A DNA stretch of 64,000 nucleotides from positions 62,001 through 126,000 of the forward strand of contig NZ_KZ819026.1 of assembly GCF_003115845.1 (NCBI RefSeq), given 5' to 3'. How positions within the stretch are numbered: position 1 is the first letter of the stretch; every line of letters starts with the position of its first letter. The position numbers and the translations under genes are program-made. Source of the DNA: Brenneria roseae subsp. roseae (GTDB lineage Bacteria; Pseudomonadota; Gammaproteobacteria; Enterobacterales; Enterobacteriaceae). Below are positions 32,212 to 42,611 of the stretch, piece after piece. Below the pieces are notes generated by a model, which made no database searches, was not told the origin of the DNA, and saw nothing but the letters and a program-made list of their open reading frames with translations.

Positions 32212-34599
32212 ATGAAATTCAGTGAACTCTGGTTGCGCGAGTGGGTAAACCCGGCGATTGACAGCGAAGCATTATCTGAACAAATCACCATGGCAGGCCT
32301 TGAAGTTGATGGTGTTGAGACTGTTGCCGGATCGTTCCACGGCGTTGTCGTGGGGGAAGTCGTTGAGTGCGGACAACATCCGAACGCCGATAAACTGCGT
32401 GTGACAAAAGTTGATGTGGGCGGCGATCGCCTGTTGGATATTGTTTGCGGTGCGCCTAATTGCCGCAAAGGCTTAAGGGTGGCGGTCGCCACTATTGGCG
32501 CGGTGTTACCCGGCGATTTCAAAATCAAAGCGGCCAAACTGCGCGGCGAGCCGTCTGAGGGGATGTTGTGCTCGTTCTCCGAGCTGAGTATTTCTGACGA
32601 TCATAGCGGCATTATCGAATTACCGTTGGATGCGCCGATTGGCACGGACATTCGTCAATATCTGCAACTGGACGATACCGCCATTGAAATCAGCGTAACG
32701 CCAAACCGCGCCGATTGCCTTGGCATCATTGGCGTTGCTCGCGATGTGGCCGTACTGAACCAATTACCGCTGACAGAACCAGAAATTCAGCCAGTTGCGG
32801 CAACCATTCAGGATACGTTCCCGATTCAGGTTGAGGCGCCGCAGGCTTGTCCTCGTTATCTGGGGCGCGTTGTCAAAGGCATCAATGTTAAAGCGGCTAC
32901 ACCGCTGTGGATGAGTGAAAAACTGCGCCGCAGCGGTATCCGTTCTATCGATCCGGTAGTTGATGTCACCAACTATGTTTTGCTGGAGTTGGGCCAGCCG
33001 ATGCATGCGTTCGATCTCGACCGTCTGGAAGGCGGGATCGTGGTGCGTTTGGCTAACGATGGCGAAACGCTGACGCTGCTGGACGGCAATAAAGTGAAGC
33101 TGAAGGCGGATACGCTGGTGATTGCCGACAAACAAAAGTCGCTGGCCCTGGGCGGCATTTTCGGCGGGGAGCATTCCGGCGTTAATGAAGACACGCAGAA
33201 TGTCCTGCTGGAATGTGCTTACTTTAACCCGCTGTCCATCACCGGACGTGCGCGCCGCTATGGCTTACATACCGATGCATCCCATCGTTACGAACGCGGT
33301 GTCGATCCCGCATTGCAATATAAAGCGATGGAGCGAGCCACGCGTTTGCTGATCGAGATTTGTGGCGGTGAAGCGGGCCCGGTGGTGGATGTGACCAGCG
33401 AGGCGAATTTACCTGCGCGGGCGACAATTACGCTGCGTCGTGAAAAACTGGATCGCCTGATTGGTCACGTCATTGCCGATGAGCAGGTAACCGATATTTT
33501 GCAGCGTCTTGGCTGCAACGTGACCAACACAGAGGCGGGTTGGCAAGCGGTTGCGCCAAGCTGGCGTTTCGATATGGAGATCGAAGAAGATCTGATCGAA
33601 GAAGTTGCCCGTATTTACGGTTACAACAATATCCCGAATATTGCCACGCTCGCACCGTTGACCATGACTTCTCATCGTGAGGCGACGCTTTCTCTCAAGC
33701 GCGTCAAGACGTTATTGGTCGATCATGGCTATCAGGAAGCAATTACTTACAGTTTTGTTGACCCGAAAATTCAATCGCTGATCCACCCCGGCGAAGACGC
33801 GTTGATTCTTCCCAGCCCGATTTCAGCAGAGATGTCAGCGATGCGTCTCTCCTTGTGGAGTGGGCTGCTGGGGGCGGTGGTGTATAACCAGAACCGCCAG
33901 CAGAGCCGTCTGCGCCTGTTTGAAAGCGGTTTGCGTTTTGTGCCGGACAGCAGTGCAGACCTGGGAATTCGTCAGGATTTCATGTTGGCAGGTGTGATTA
34001 CCGGCACTCGCTACGAAGAACATTGGGATCTGGCGCGTCAGGCCGTTGACTTCTATGATTTAAAAGGAGATTTGGAAGCGGTGCTGGCGTTGACGGGTAA
34101 ACTGTCTGACATTGAGTTCAAGGCTGAAAGTAATCCGGCATTGCATCCAGGGCAAAGTGCTGCTATTTATCTTTGCGGGGAACGTATTGGATTTATTGGT
34201 GTTATCCACCCGGAACTGGAGCGCAAGCTGGATCTGAATGGACGCACAGTCGTGTTTGAGTTGCTGTGGGATAAGGTTACAAACCGCATTCTGCCTGACG
34301 CGAGCGACATTTCCCGGTTCCCTGCAAACCGTCGTGATATTGCTGTGGTAGTGGCTGAAAATATCCCCGCAGGCGATGTTTTAGCCGAGTGTAAGAAAGT
34401 TGGCGCAAATCAGTTAGTTGGCGTAAACTTATTCGACGTGTACCGAGGAAAGGGCGTAGCCGATGGTTACAAGAGCCTGGCTATCAGCCTGATCTTACAA
34501 GATACCTCTCGTACACTGGCAGAAGAGGAAATTGCCGCTACCGTTGCAGAATGTGTAGCAGCATTAAAACAGCGATTCCAAGCATCCTTGAGGGATTGA
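32212..34599 (+). CDS. pheT: Phenylalanine-tRNA ligase beta subunit
   Basis: The 795-residue large subunit. The N-terminal EMAP/tRNA-binding domain (about 40-150), the B3/B4 editing domain (about 210-375), B5 and catalytic-like domains, and the C-terminal ferredoxin-fold anticodon-binding domain (about 700-795, [12 protein letters not shown]) are all present. It performs editing of mischarged Tyr-tRNA-Phe. ihfA begins 4 bases after the stop. Confidence 0.97.
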   Translation: MKFSELWLREWVNPAIDSEALSEQITMAGLEVDGVETVAGSFHGVVVGEVVECGQHPNADKLRVTKVDVGGDRLLDIVCGAPNCRKGLRVAVATIGAVLPGDFKIKAAKLRGEPSEGMLCSFSELSISDDHSGIIELPLDAPIGTDIRQYLQLDDTAIEISVTPNRADCLGIIGVARDVAVLNQLPLTEPEIQPVAATIQDTFPIQVEAPQACPRYLGRVVKGINVKAATPLWMSEKLRRSGIRSIDPVVDVTNYVLLELGQPMHAFDLDRLEGGIVVRLANDGETLTLLDGNKVKLKADTLVIADKQKSLALGGIFGGEHSGVNEDTQNVLLECAYFNPLSITGRARRYGLHTDASHRYERGVDPALQYKAMERATRLLIEICGGEAGPVVDVTSEANLPARATITLRREKLDRLIGHVIADEQVTDILQRLGCNVTNTEAGWQAVAPSWRFDMEIEEDLIEEVARIYGYNNIPNIATLAPLTMTSHREATLSLKRVKTLLVDHGYQEAITYSFVDPKIQSLIHPGEDALILPSPISAEMSAMRLSLWSGLLGAVVYNQNRQQSRLRLFESGLRFVPDSSADLGIRQDFMLAGVITGTRYEEHWDLARQAVDFYDLKGDLEAVLALTGKLSDIEFKAESNPALHPGQSAAIYLCGERIGFIGVIHPELERKLDLNGRTVVFELLWDKVTNRILPDASDISRFPANRRDIAVVVAENIPAGDVLAECKKVGANQLVGVNLFDVYRGKGVADGYKSLAISLILQDTSRTLAEEEIAATVAECVAALKQRFQASLRD

Positions 34600-34603
34600 A
34601 CCT

Positions 34604-34900
34604 ATGGCGCTTACTAAAGCTGAAATGTCAGAATACCTGTTTGAGAAGCTCGGGCTGAGCAAACGGGATGCCAAAGAGCTAGTCGAGCTGTTTTTTGAAG
34701 AAGTTCGTCGCGCTTTGGAAAATGGCGAGCAGGTCAAATTGTCGGGTTTTGGCAATTTTGATTTGCGAGACAAGAACCAACGACCGGGACGTAACCCAAA
34801 AACTGGCGAAGATATTCCGATTACGGCGCGCCGTGTGGTCACGTTCCGTCCGGGGCAAAAGTTAAAAAGCAGGGTAGAGAACGCCTCTCCCAAAGAGTAA
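34604..34900 (+). CDS. ihfA: Integration host factor alpha subunit
   Basis: A 98-residue HU/IHF-family DNA-bending protein. The DNA-binding arm [20 protein letters not shown] contains the intercalating Pro. It forms a heterodimer with IhfB. Besides nucleoid structure and sigma-54 promoters, IHF influences virulence genes in soft-rot bacteria. It closes the pheMST operon. Confidence 0.97.
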   Translation: MALTKAEMSEYLFEKLGLSKRDAKELVELFFEEVRRALENGEQVKLSGFGNFDLRDKNQRPGRNPKTGEDIPITARRVVTFRPGQKLKSRVENASPKE

Positions 34901-34912
34901 ACGAGATAACCC

Positions 34913-34938
34913 AAAAGGCCGCGCAAGCGGCCTTTTTC
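34913..34938 (+). terminator. ihfA terminator
   Basis: AAAGGCCGC / GCGGCCTTT hairpin with a GCAA-type loop and T-rich tail. Confidence 0.85.
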
Positions 34939-34966
34939 TTTAAGAGGGACGGTCGGGATGGCGTGG

Positions 34967-35329
34967 CTATCTGGGACCGGTTTTTGATGCCGGATTGTCC
35001 GGTACCGGGCGATGATCGTCGATCAAATGGCGGATGGCCAGAATCGGATGGCGAAGCAGCATGCGTGGTCCTGACCAGCGCATAATCGCTTTGATTTCTT
35101 CCCGCCTGGCGGGTTGATAGCAGTGAATAGGGCAGTGCTTGCACGCGGGTTTCTCTTCCCCAAAGTAACAACGTTCCAGACGATTGATGGCGTAATCAAA
35201 CAGACGCTTATATTTGTCTTTGCTGTCGATTTCGGGGTGATGCTTTTCGTACAATTCGATCATCAACCCAACGGTGCGGATTTCACGCTGCCTGTGTTTG
35301 CCCAGAGGTTTTCTCGCCATGTCCGTCAT
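34967..35329 (-). CDS. YgbA-family protein (nitrous oxide-stimulated promoter family)
   Basis: A 120-residue cytosolic protein. The family core is visible: CYFGEEKPACKHCPIHCYQP with four cysteines, then REEIKAIMRWSGPRMLLRHP and LAIRHLID. The family, named after E. coli ygbA, belongs to the NO-responsive NsrR regulon. The cysteine cluster suggests a metal or iron-sulfur site, but function is not settled. It is a lone gene after ihfA, convergent with it. I did not find a clear NsrR operator. Confidence 0.8.
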   Translation of the reverse strand: MTDMARKPLGKHRQREIRTVGLMIELYEKHHPEIDSKDKYKRLFDYAINRLERCYFGEEKPACKHCPIHCYQPARREEIKAIMRWSGPRMLLRHPILAIRHLIDDHRPVPDNPASKTGPR

Positions 35330-35455
35330 TTTCTGATGGAGTAATAATAGATATATTTTAAATGCAATTTATGTGAGTTGAAACCACCAGCGTCACATCC
35401 ACAGGGAAAATAAAGGAAGATGCGAGGAACAGACGCCCTCGCGAAGAGAAGAGAA

Positions 35456-37174
35456 TCAAGCGTGTCCGAACTGTGCCTGATGCAAACTGGCGTAAATCCC
35501 GCTATGCGCGATTAAATCCTGATGACTGCCTTGCTCAATGATACCGCCGTGATCGACCACCACAATGCGTTCGGCATTCTGAATGGTTGCCAGCCGATGG
35601 GCAATAACCAGCGTGGTTCGTCCCGCAGAAAGATCGCTGAGCGATTGTTGAATCGCCTGTTCGGTGGCGGTATCCAATGCGGAAGTCGCTTCATCAAGGA
35701 TCAGAATCGGTGGATTTTTCAGAAAAATCCGTGCAATGGATAAACGCTGCTTCTGTCCACCGGATAATTTGACGCCGCGTTCACCCACGATGGTATCCAG
35801 ACCGTCAGGCAGATTCTCAATCAGTTCGTCCAGTCTGGCGCGCTGCGCCGCCTGCATGATTTCTTCATCGCTGGCGCCCAGTTTGCCATAGGCGATATTT
35901 TCACGAATGCTGCCGCCAAACAGAAAAACATCCTGTTGGACGATACCAATCTGGCTACGCAGAGAAGCCTGCGTCATGTCGCGGATATCAATACCATCAA
36001 TGGTGATGCTGCCGCTGGTTAAATCATAAAAACGGGGCAGCAGCGAACAGAGTGTGGTTTTTCCCGCGCCTGAAGGTCCGACGAAGGCGATCGTTTCGCC
36101 GGCGCGAATCGACAGGTTAACGTTATGGATGATGGGACGACCGGGCGAATAGCCGAAGCCAACCTGGTTGAACCGGATATCGCCTTTGAGTGGACCCACA
36201 TCGCGAGCGTTGGGCGCGTCTGCAATTTCCGGCACGGTATCAATCAGTTGGGTAAAGCGTTTGAAACCGGCAATACCTTTCGGATAGCTCTCCAGCACAG
36301 AGGTAATCTTGGCGACAGGGCGGAAGAACACTTCGATCAGCAGCAGGAAGCCGATAAAACCGCCGTAGGTCAGTTCACCTTCAATGACATACCAGATGCC
36401 TGCCAGCATGACGATCAGCTGAATCAGACGTGTGCTCAGGTAGCTGAGCGTCAAACTGGCGGTCATGATGCGATAGGCCTGAAGTTTGGTACGGCGATAG
36501 TTTTCATTGTCGTGGGAAAACAGCTTTTTCTCATGCGCTTCATTGGCGAAAGCTTTGACGACGCGAATGCCGCCGACGCTTTCTTCAATTCGGGCATTGA
36601 AATTACCAACCTGGCCAAATAACTGGCGCCAGGTATCGGTCATGCGCGCGCCATAGCGGCTGACCAGAAACGTCATGAACGGCACGATAACGATAGTGAG
36701 CATGGCCAGTGGCAGATGTACGGTAGCCATCAGAATAAACGCGCCAATGAAGGTCATAATGGCGATAAACAGGTCTTCCGGACCATGATGGGCAATTTCG
36801 CCCACTTCCTCCAGATCTTTGGTGACGTGGGTAATAATATGCCCGGTTTTCATATTGTCGTAATAGCGGAAAGGGAGCTTTTGCAGGTGCTCAAACGCCT
36901 GGCGACGCATATCGGTTTCGATGCCCACGCCCAGCGCATGTCCCCAATAGTTAACAATGGCCATGAGTCCGGTATTCAGTAAATACACGATCAGTAGCGC
37001 AACGGAAGCCAGCAGAATCAGCGACCAGTTCTGCTCTGGCAGCAGCTTGTCGATGAACGCTTTAATTGCCATCGGGAAACCCAGTTCAAGCAGCCCTGCG
37101 ATAATGGCACAGCCAAAATCCAGCACAAATAACCCTTTATAAGGGGAGTAATAAGAGAAGAAGCGCCGTAACAT
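35456..37174 (-). CDS. ABC exporter, fused permease/ATPase
   Basis: A 572-residue half-transporter. Six predicted transmembrane helices (about 10-300) precede a nucleotide-binding domain with Walker A GPSGAGKTT, signature LSGGQKQRLSI, Walker B ILILDEATSALD and an H-loop (IAHRLAT). It resembles MsbA/BmrA-type multidrug or lipid exporters and should act as a homodimer in the inner membrane. The substrate cannot be read. The ATG at 37174 (MLRRFFSYYSPYKGLF) fits the fold; the longer reading has no match. It stands alone, with no accessory protein. Confidence 0.85.
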   Translation of the reverse strand: MLRRFFSYYSPYKGLFVLDFGCAIIAGLLELGFPMAIKAFIDKLLPEQNWSLILLASVALLIVYLLNTGLMAIVNYWGHALGVGIETDMRRQAFEHLQKLPFRYYDNMKTGHIITHVTKDLEEVGEIAHHGPEDLFIAIMTFIGAFILMATVHLPLAMLTIVIVPFMTFLVSRYGARMTDTWRQLFGQVGNFNARIEESVGGIRVVKAFANEAHEKKLFSHDNENYRRTKLQAYRIMTASLTLSYLSTRLIQLIVMLAGIWYVIEGELTYGGFIGFLLLIEVFFRPVAKITSVLESYPKGIAGFKRFTQLIDTVPEIADAPNARDVGPLKGDIRFNQVGFGYSPGRPIIHNVNLSIRAGETIAFVGPSGAGKTTLCSLLPRFYDLTSGSITIDGIDIRDMTQASLRSQIGIVQQDVFLFGGSIRENIAYGKLGASDEEIMQAAQRARLDELIENLPDGLDTIVGERGVKLSGGQKQRLSIARIFLKNPPILILDEATSALDTATEQAIQQSLSDLSAGRTTLVIAHRLATIQNAERIVVVDHGGIIEQGSHQDLIAHSGIYASLHQAQFGHA

Positions 37175-37262
37175 ACCGTTTTTTTGAGTTAAATAAATGT
37201 GAAATCTACTATAACAGGTTATTGCACCGAGAGGGATATCCACAACCTGAGGAACATACTGC

Positions 37263-38156
37263 TTATTCCCGGGGTTGCCGGGTAGCGAACCAGCACAGCA
37301 ATGAGCCCAGCGTCACCATGATAACACCTTGCCAAAAGGAATACGCGGGCGAGACTCTCAGCCACAATGACGCCAGCAGAGTGGAAATGACCGGGGTAAA
37401 ATAAGACGCGGTAGCCAGTAATGTCAGATTACCATGCTGAATCCCCGTGTCCCACGCAGAGTAGGCGAGTGCGGTGGAGGCGCCCATGAAAATCAGCTCA
37501 ATCGCGTTCGTCATGGTAAAGGTTAAGACATTCTCCGCACTGAATGTATATTGCAGCCATAGCACGATGGAGGTGATGAGGAGAAAGAATAGCACTCCGC
37601 TTTCTCCGTGGCCGAACCGTTTGGCGATATTGCAATACATGGCCCAGGTTATGGCGGCTGAGAAGGCTAATCCGTAAGCGAGTGGATTGGTCAGGATATT
37701 TTGCCATAGCACGTATGGAGACCACGCGTTGCCCCCCTTCATGATCCAGATAATACCGGATAACGAGAGAGCCAGTCCTATCCACAGCAGGAAGCGGCTT
37801 TTTTGCTGATTGATGAAGATTGAGAACAGGATGGTCAGACTGGGCCACAGATAGTTAATCATGCCCAGCTCTATCGCTTGCAAACGGTTGTTGGCGAGAC
37901 CGATAGAGATGGACAGAAAAATTTCATAGCAGATAAAGAGCATTCCCCCGGCCAGAAGATAGACTTTGGGCAGCGTTTTTATTTTGGGAACGCCATGAAA
38001 CAATAATAGGCAGAGCGTACTGGTGGTGTAAATCATGGCTGCGCCGCCAAGGGTGCCCAGTGATTCGGTAATGCTGCGAATCAGCCCGACAGACGTGCTC
38101 CACAAAATAATGGCCAGTAAACCAACGAACGTTGCACGCTGTGGCGTGATCTTCAT
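37263..38156 (-). CDS. yddG: Aromatic amino acid exporter YddG (EamA/DMT family)
   Basis: A 297-residue inner-membrane protein with ten predicted helices and two EamA halves. Segments such as WSTSVGLIR, QAIELGMINYLWPSLTILF and ASYFTPVISTLLASLWL align with E. coli YddG, which exports Phe, Tyr and Trp. Identity to the E. coli protein appears moderate, so the substrate range could differ. Confidence 0.85.
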   Translation of the reverse strand: MKITPQRATFVGLLAIILWSTSVGLIRSITESLGTLGGAAMIYTTSTLCLLLFHGVPKIKTLPKVYLLAGGMLFICYEIFLSISIGLANNRLQAIELGMINYLWPSLTILFSIFINQQKSRFLLWIGLALSLSGIIWIMKGGNAWSPYVLWQNILTNPLAYGLAFSAAITWAMYCNIAKRFGHGESGVLFFLLITSIVLWLQYTFSAENVLTFTMTNAIELIFMGASTALAYSAWDTGIQHGNLTLLATASYFTPVISTLLASLWLRVSPAYSFWQGVIMVTLGSLLCWFATRQPRE

Positions 38157-38186
38157 GCTGAGGTATCTTACGTATCAGTGAAAATA

Positions 38187-38216
38187 AGAAAAGCGGATGC
38201 TGAGGGCAGCATCCGC
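38187..38216 (-). terminator. nadE terminator
   Basis: GCGGATGCTG / CAGCATCCGC stem with a 4-base loop. On the minus strand it is followed by TTTTCTTATTTT, just past the nadE stop. Confidence 0.8.
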
Positions 38217-38235
38217 CAGTGCACATTACATTTGA

Positions 38236-39060
38236 TTAACGCCAGAAATCGTCGAAAACGGTAACCGGTGGCCGGCGCTTGTGTTCGGTTTTGCGATACC
38301 AGTTTTCAATGGTCGCCGCGTCTTTCGCATCCACTTGTTTGCCTTCAAGATAGTCGTCAATTTTTTCATAAGTCACACCCAGTGCGATTTCATCGGGCAG
38401 TGAAGGGCGATCGTCTTCCAAATCGGCCGTTGGCGTCTTGGTGTAAAGGTGAGAAGGACAGCCCAGTTCGCGCAGAAGCGCCTTCCCCTGACGTTTATTT
38501 AAACGGAATATCGGATTGATGTCTGTTCCACCGTCGCCATATTTGGTGAAAAAACCGGTCACCGCTTCAGCCGCATGGTCGGTTCCTACGACCAGACCCG
38601 CATTCATGCCCGCGATGCTGTATTGAGCTTTCATCCGTTCACGGGCTTTTTCATTGCCTTTGACGAAATCGGAAAGCTCAATGCCAATGGCTTTTAACGT
38701 GGCTTCGCTGGCTTCCACCGCGGGTTTAATATTGACCGTCAGAACCTTGTCAGGTTGTATAAAAGCGATGGCGTCCTGGCAGTCGGATTCATCGGCCTGC
38801 GTGCCATAAGGCAGGCGCACGGCGATAAATTGATAGCGTTCATCACCCGTTTCATTGCGCATCTCAGTAATGGCCGTTTGGCAGAGTTTACCGGTTAACG
38901 TCGAGTCCTGACCACCGCTGAGCCCCAATACCAGAGATTTCACAAATGGATGAGCATTCAGATAATTCTTTAAAAAATCAACGCTAACGCGAATTTCTTT
39001 CACCGGGTCAATGGTACTTTTGACTCCCAGTGCAGTGATAATGTCCTGCTGTAATGACAT
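38236..39060 (-). CDS. nadE: Ammonia-dependent NAD+ synthetase NadE
   Basis: A 274-residue cytosolic homodimeric enzyme that amidates deamido-NAD+ using ATP and ammonia. The PP-loop [13 protein letters not shown] and the segments [20 protein letters not shown] and [16 protein letters not shown] are typical. There is no glutaminase domain. It is divergent from osmE, as in E. coli. Confidence 0.96.
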   Translation of the reverse strand: MSLQQDIITALGVKSTIDPVKEIRVSVDFLKNYLNAHPFVKSLVLGLSGGQDSTLTGKLCQTAITEMRNETGDERYQFIAVRLPYGTQADESDCQDAIAFIQPDKVLTVNIKPAVEASEATLKAIGIELSDFVKGNEKARERMKAQYSIAGMNAGLVVGTDHAAEAVTGFFTKYGDGGTDINPIFRLNKRQGKALLRELGCPSHLYTKTPTADLEDDRPSLPDEIALGVTYEKIDDYLEGKQVDAKDAATIENWYRKTEHKRRPPVTVFDDFWR

Positions 39061-39285
39061 AATCTCCCCCTCCTGAACTTATTGATCCTGCGGAATAATT
39101 ATCTTAATCCCCTGAGTGTAAAACGAATTGGCGTGAAGAAAAAGAACAAGCGTTCTGCCAATGGTATTACCTATGAGTGATACCTTTTCTCTATCAATGA
39201 CGGCGTTATTACACAACCCTGTCATTTGAAAAAAGGCCTTTTGCCATCTAGACTCATTGATGACCCATTCATATGAGGTAATGTA

Positions 39286-39618
39286 ATGAAAAATAATCGA
39301 CTAATGTGGTGTATTGTTGCGGCAGGAGCAGTCTTTCTTTCTGGATGTTCGGCTTATAACAAAGCAGAAAGCTATGTAAATGAGCCGGTAGTGAAGGATG
39401 TCAAGGTAGGAATGACGAAAACGCAGGTTCATCAGCTTGCTGGTTCGGGAGGAATGGAAAGAACGCTGGTGAACGCGAAGGGGACTTGTAGCGATTATCT
39501 GTTGAAGAACCGTGACGGCACGGCCCAGAACTATTTTGTCAGCTATGATGAAACCGGGCATGTCCGCAATAAAGGCTTCCAAAGCTGTCAGGCATACGAT
39601 ACTTCTCCGAACCGATAA
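39286..39618 (+). CDS. osmE: Osmotically inducible lipoprotein OsmE
   Basis: A 110-residue lipoprotein with lipobox FLSGC (modified Cys21) and a SmpA/OmlA (BamE-like) domain carrying VVKDVKVGMTKTQV and GHVRNKGFQSC. In E. coli it is induced by osmotic shock and stationary phase and faces the periplasm. The adjacent nadE supports the assignment. Confidence 0.92.
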   Translation: MKNNRLMWCIVAAGAVFLSGCSAYNKAESYVNEPVVKDVKVGMTKTQVHQLAGSGGMERTLVNAKGTCSDYLLKNRDGTAQNYFVSYDETGHVRNKGFQSCQAYDTSPNR

Positions 39619-39980
39619 CAGAACTTTCATTATTGTGTAATTGCGTAGGCGATGGACTTACGTGATCATTGGTTATATCTGTGTTTTCATCTCTAAAAGC
39701 ATGCTGGAAGACGGGCGTTAACGCTTCAGGTGTCTTTCAGCATGCTTTGTGAATATCTCTTGTTCCCTGTGTACCCAATACCTTCCCTTCTATCATGAAT
39801 TGCCATAACCCCTGGCAGAATAATGAGTAATTATTTGTAGTGTTAAGATTTTGCCTGAATTTGGTAAAATACTGTCAGATAAAGGGTTTTAAGATATTTC
39901 CATCTTCCGTCCAACGGCATTGTGCCCGATATTGCTGTTAACCAGTTCTACAAGACTGTTAATGCGTCGAGGAAAATACA
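39619..39980. other. osmE downstream region
   Basis: 362 bases without a gene. They hold a long hairpin (39696-39748) and the AT-rich promoter region of the next gene. Confidence 0.5.
39696..39748 (+). terminator. Probable osmE terminator (long hairpin)
   Basis: AAAGCATGCTG pairs perfectly with CAGCATGCTTT across a 31-base loop. The T-run is short (GTGAAT follows), so termination strength is uncertain. Confidence 0.5.
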
Positions 39981-40472
39981 ATGACGAAAAAAACACTGGC
40001 ACTGATGATGTCGTTACTGCTGGTCACCAGTTCTTTTTCAGGCATGACTTTTGCGGAAGGTCCGAATGGAGCGCAAGAGCAGAAACGGCAGCCGGTTAAT
40101 AACCAAAACGGTGGCGAGCACAAGAATGCCCCTGCCGCCAGCAGTAAACAGAAAACCGCACCTAACGGTAATAACCGCAATAATGACAAAGGGACCCCGG
40201 TAAAGCAGGCTTCCCGTGGACAGCAGAAGCAGAATGCGCCCAACTTCCGTGAACGCGATCATTTTGTGTGGAGCGGCAATGATTTCAGAAAAGGTCATCC
40301 CGTCCCTCAACGTTTTCGTGGGGATAGTTATCGCGTCAATGACTGGCGCGTCCGCGGGTTACATGAACCACCTGCCGGTCAGCACTGGGCCTACATTAAT
40401 GGTAACTACGTTTTGATCGCGGCAGCCACGGGGATAATCACCGCTATCCTTTTGAATAGTGCGTTAAACTAG
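39981..40472 (+). CDS. RcnB-family exported protein
   Basis: A 163-residue secreted or periplasmic protein. It has a signal peptide (about 1-25, ending GMTFA), a low-complexity Asn/Gln/Lys-rich stretch (about 27-85), and the RcnB domain core (VNDWRVRGLHEPPAGQHWAYINGNYVLIAAATGII). E. coli RcnB affects nickel/cobalt efflux; CigR-type relatives of Salmonella are anti-virulence membrane proteins. The hydrophobic tail (VLIAAATGIITAILL) is the usual end of this family and may anchor it. No metal exporter is adjacent. Confidence 0.8.
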   Translation: MTKKTLALMMSLLLVTSSFSGMTFAEGPNGAQEQKRQPVNNQNGGEHKNAPAASSKQKTAPNGNNRNNDKGTPVKQASRGQQKQNAPNFRERDHFVWSGNDFRKGHPVPQRFRGDSYRVNDWRVRGLHEPPAGQHWAYINGNYVLIAAATGIITAILLNSALN

Positions 40473-40486
40473 CCGTAAAAATTAGT

Positions 40487-40517
40487 AAGGTGCCGGTAGA
40501 GCAACTACCGGCACCTT
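40487..40517. terminator. Convergent terminator between RcnB-family gene and tcyP
   Basis: A perfect 13-bp stem (AAGGTGCCGGTAG / CTACCGGCACCTT) with a 5-base loop; ATCGTTTT follows on plus. Confidence 0.75.
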
Positions 40518-40575
40518 ATCGTTTTATCATCCGCCAGCGACAACTCACGATGTCCACGGTTTTATGAAACGCTAT

Positions 40576-41976
40576 TTACCGGTGCGCTAACTCCGCGTCT
40601 TCCCGGGCGTCAAATATCGTTTTATCGGTCTGTTTGAGCAACTGACTGGTCACGGTGCCAGCCGTCATCGATCCGCTCACATTCAATGCAGTACGCCCCA
40701 TATCAATCAACGGTTCAATGGAAATCAGCAGAGCAACCAGCGTAATAGGTAATCCCATTGCTGGCAGCACAATCAGTGCCGCAAACGTTGCGCCGCCACC
40801 CACGCCGGCGACGCCGGCAGAACTGATGGTGACAATCCCGACCAGCGTAGCGATCCACACCGGATCGAGCGGATTAATCCCCACCGTTGGCGCGACCATC
40901 ACCGCCAGCATGGCAGGATAGAGTCCTGCACAGCCATTCTGACCAATAGTGGTGCCGAATGACGCGGCAAAGCTGGCGATGGAATCCGGCACGCCAATAC
41001 GACGGGTTTGCGCTTCGATACTCAACGGGATTGTGGCGGCACTGGAACGGCTGGTAAACGCAAAAGTCAGTACCGGCCAGACTTTGCGGAAGAACCGTGC
41101 TGGATTGATCCCTGTGAAGGACAGAATCAGGGCATGTACGCCGAACATGATGGCCAGTCCCAGATAGGACGCCACCACAAAACTCCCCAATTTCAGAATG
41201 TCTTGTAGATTGGAGCTGGCAACCATTTTGGTCATCAGCGCCATTACCCCGTAAGGCGTCAGCTTCATCACCAGACGAACCAGTTTCATTACCCAGGACT
41301 GTAGCGTATCAATCGCAACCAGTACACGTTCACCTTTGGCGCTGTCGTCTTTCAGTAGTTGCAATGCGGCGACACCGAGAAACGCGGCAAATATGACGAC
41401 GCTGATAATCGAGGTGGGATTTGCCCCGGTTAATTCGGCGAATGGATTTTTAGGTATGAAGGACAAAATAAGCTGAGGCACATTAAGATCGGCAACTTTA
41501 CCCGCATAATTATTTTCAATCGCGGTCAGCCGTGCGCTTTCCTGCACTCCCTGCACTAATCCGCTGGCCGTCAGGCCAAACAGGTTGGTGACGAAAACGC
41601 CGACCAAAGCTGAAATCAGCGTGGTAATCAGCAGCGTAGAGAGCGTCAGCACGCTGATCTTGCCTAATGATGAAGCGTTGTGCAGCTTTGCTACCGAGCT
41701 GAGGATGGAAACGAAGACCAATGGCATCACAATCATTTGCAGCAGTTGGACGTATCCGTTTCCCACAATATTGAACCAGGCAATAGACTGGTTGATGACA
41801 TCAGTATTGTCGCCATAAATAAGATGTAGCGCTAATCCGAATAAAACGCCGACGACGAGCCCGAGCAAGACTTTTTTCGCCAGGCTCCAGTTGCGGTTCT
41901 TGCTGCTGTAAGCCAGCATGACCAGTAAACCGGCAAACACCAGAATGTTTAATAGCAGAGGAAAGTTCATCCTCAT
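40576..41976 (-). CDS. tcyP: L-cystine transporter TcyP (YdjN)
   Basis: A 466-residue sodium/dicarboxylate-symporter-family protein with about eight helices and re-entrant loops. [15 protein letters not shown] and [20 protein letters not shown] are transport-site segments, and it ends AELAHR much like E. coli YdjN (AELAHH). It imports cystine in E. coli. The first ATG (MRMNF) or the third codon (MNFPLLLNI) could be the start; the latter matches E. coli. Confidence 0.93.
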   Translation of the reverse strand: MRMNFPLLLNILVFAGLLVMLAYSSKNRNWSLAKKVLLGLVVGVLFGLALHLIYGDNTDVINQSIAWFNIVGNGYVQLLQMIVMPLVFVSILSSVAKLHNASSLGKISVLTLSTLLITTLISALVGVFVTNLFGLTASGLVQGVQESARLTAIENNYAGKVADLNVPQLILSFIPKNPFAELTGANPTSIISVVIFAAFLGVAALQLLKDDSAKGERVLVAIDTLQSWVMKLVRLVMKLTPYGVMALMTKMVASSNLQDILKLGSFVVASYLGLAIMFGVHALILSFTGINPARFFRKVWPVLTFAFTSRSSAATIPLSIEAQTRRIGVPDSIASFAASFGTTIGQNGCAGLYPAMLAVMVAPTVGINPLDPVWIATLVGIVTISSAGVAGVGGGATFAALIVLPAMGLPITLVALLISIEPLIDMGRTALNVSGSMTAGTVTSQLLKQTDKTIFDAREDAELAHR

Positions 41977-42611
41977 TTCTCCCTAATTCGTTCTAACCGT
42001 TATTTGTTACAAAAATGTCGATAATCGCCGACAGGATACCAGTTCTTTTATCATCATGTTATAGGCGTTTGAGTGATAATCTGGGCAAACAATGGATAAT
42101 AGGTGAAATAATATTCGCTCGGTTTGCTGCTTTGACAGTTGAATAGTTTGCGCCTGGGATATTGCGCCATCGATAGGGGCGGGTAATGACTGAATCCGGT
42201 TATCCCGTAACGGTGGTCAGACTGATGCCGGCATCCTGGTGGCGCCGCTGGCGAGAGCGCGAAAAATCACGGTAGTTCACCTGAATAACATAACGGAAGA
42301 GGCGGTGTTGATTGAGTGGTAGCAAAAAAATAGGGTAGTCATTACATCGGAGAAAAAATGACTACCCTGAACCGCAAGAAATACATTAACAAATAACACT
42401 CACAAACGAAGAGGGTAATTAGACACAGAAATTAAAAAAGATAAAACTCTTACAGCTAACACAAAATAACACTGACAGACTACTTTCGTTAAAGTATACC
42501 CTTAACGAAGGGATGTTAAAAATTAAGCTCACTCATGAAACTTCAACGGATTAATTCCAACATCCCTTTTCCACTGCTAATACTAAAGGATATTTAAATA
42601 ATCCAGGAATA
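41977..42611. other. 635-base region between tcyP and kdgM
   Basis: The region holds the tcyP promoter, a possible decayed coding remnant (about 42187-42322), a minus-strand terminator (42324-42368) and smaller inverted repeats such as TTCGTTAA/TTAACGAA (42485-42509). No intact gene is seen. The pectin acetylesterase paeX that follows kdgM in Dickeya is absent. Confidence 0.5.
42324..42368 (-). terminator. Terminator downstream of the pelW-tog-kdgM operon
   Basis: AGGGTAGTCATT / AATGACTACCCT (12 perfect pairs, 13-base loop). On the minus strand it is followed by ATTTTTTT. It lies 244 bases past kdgM, which implies a long 3' UTR. Confidence 0.8.
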
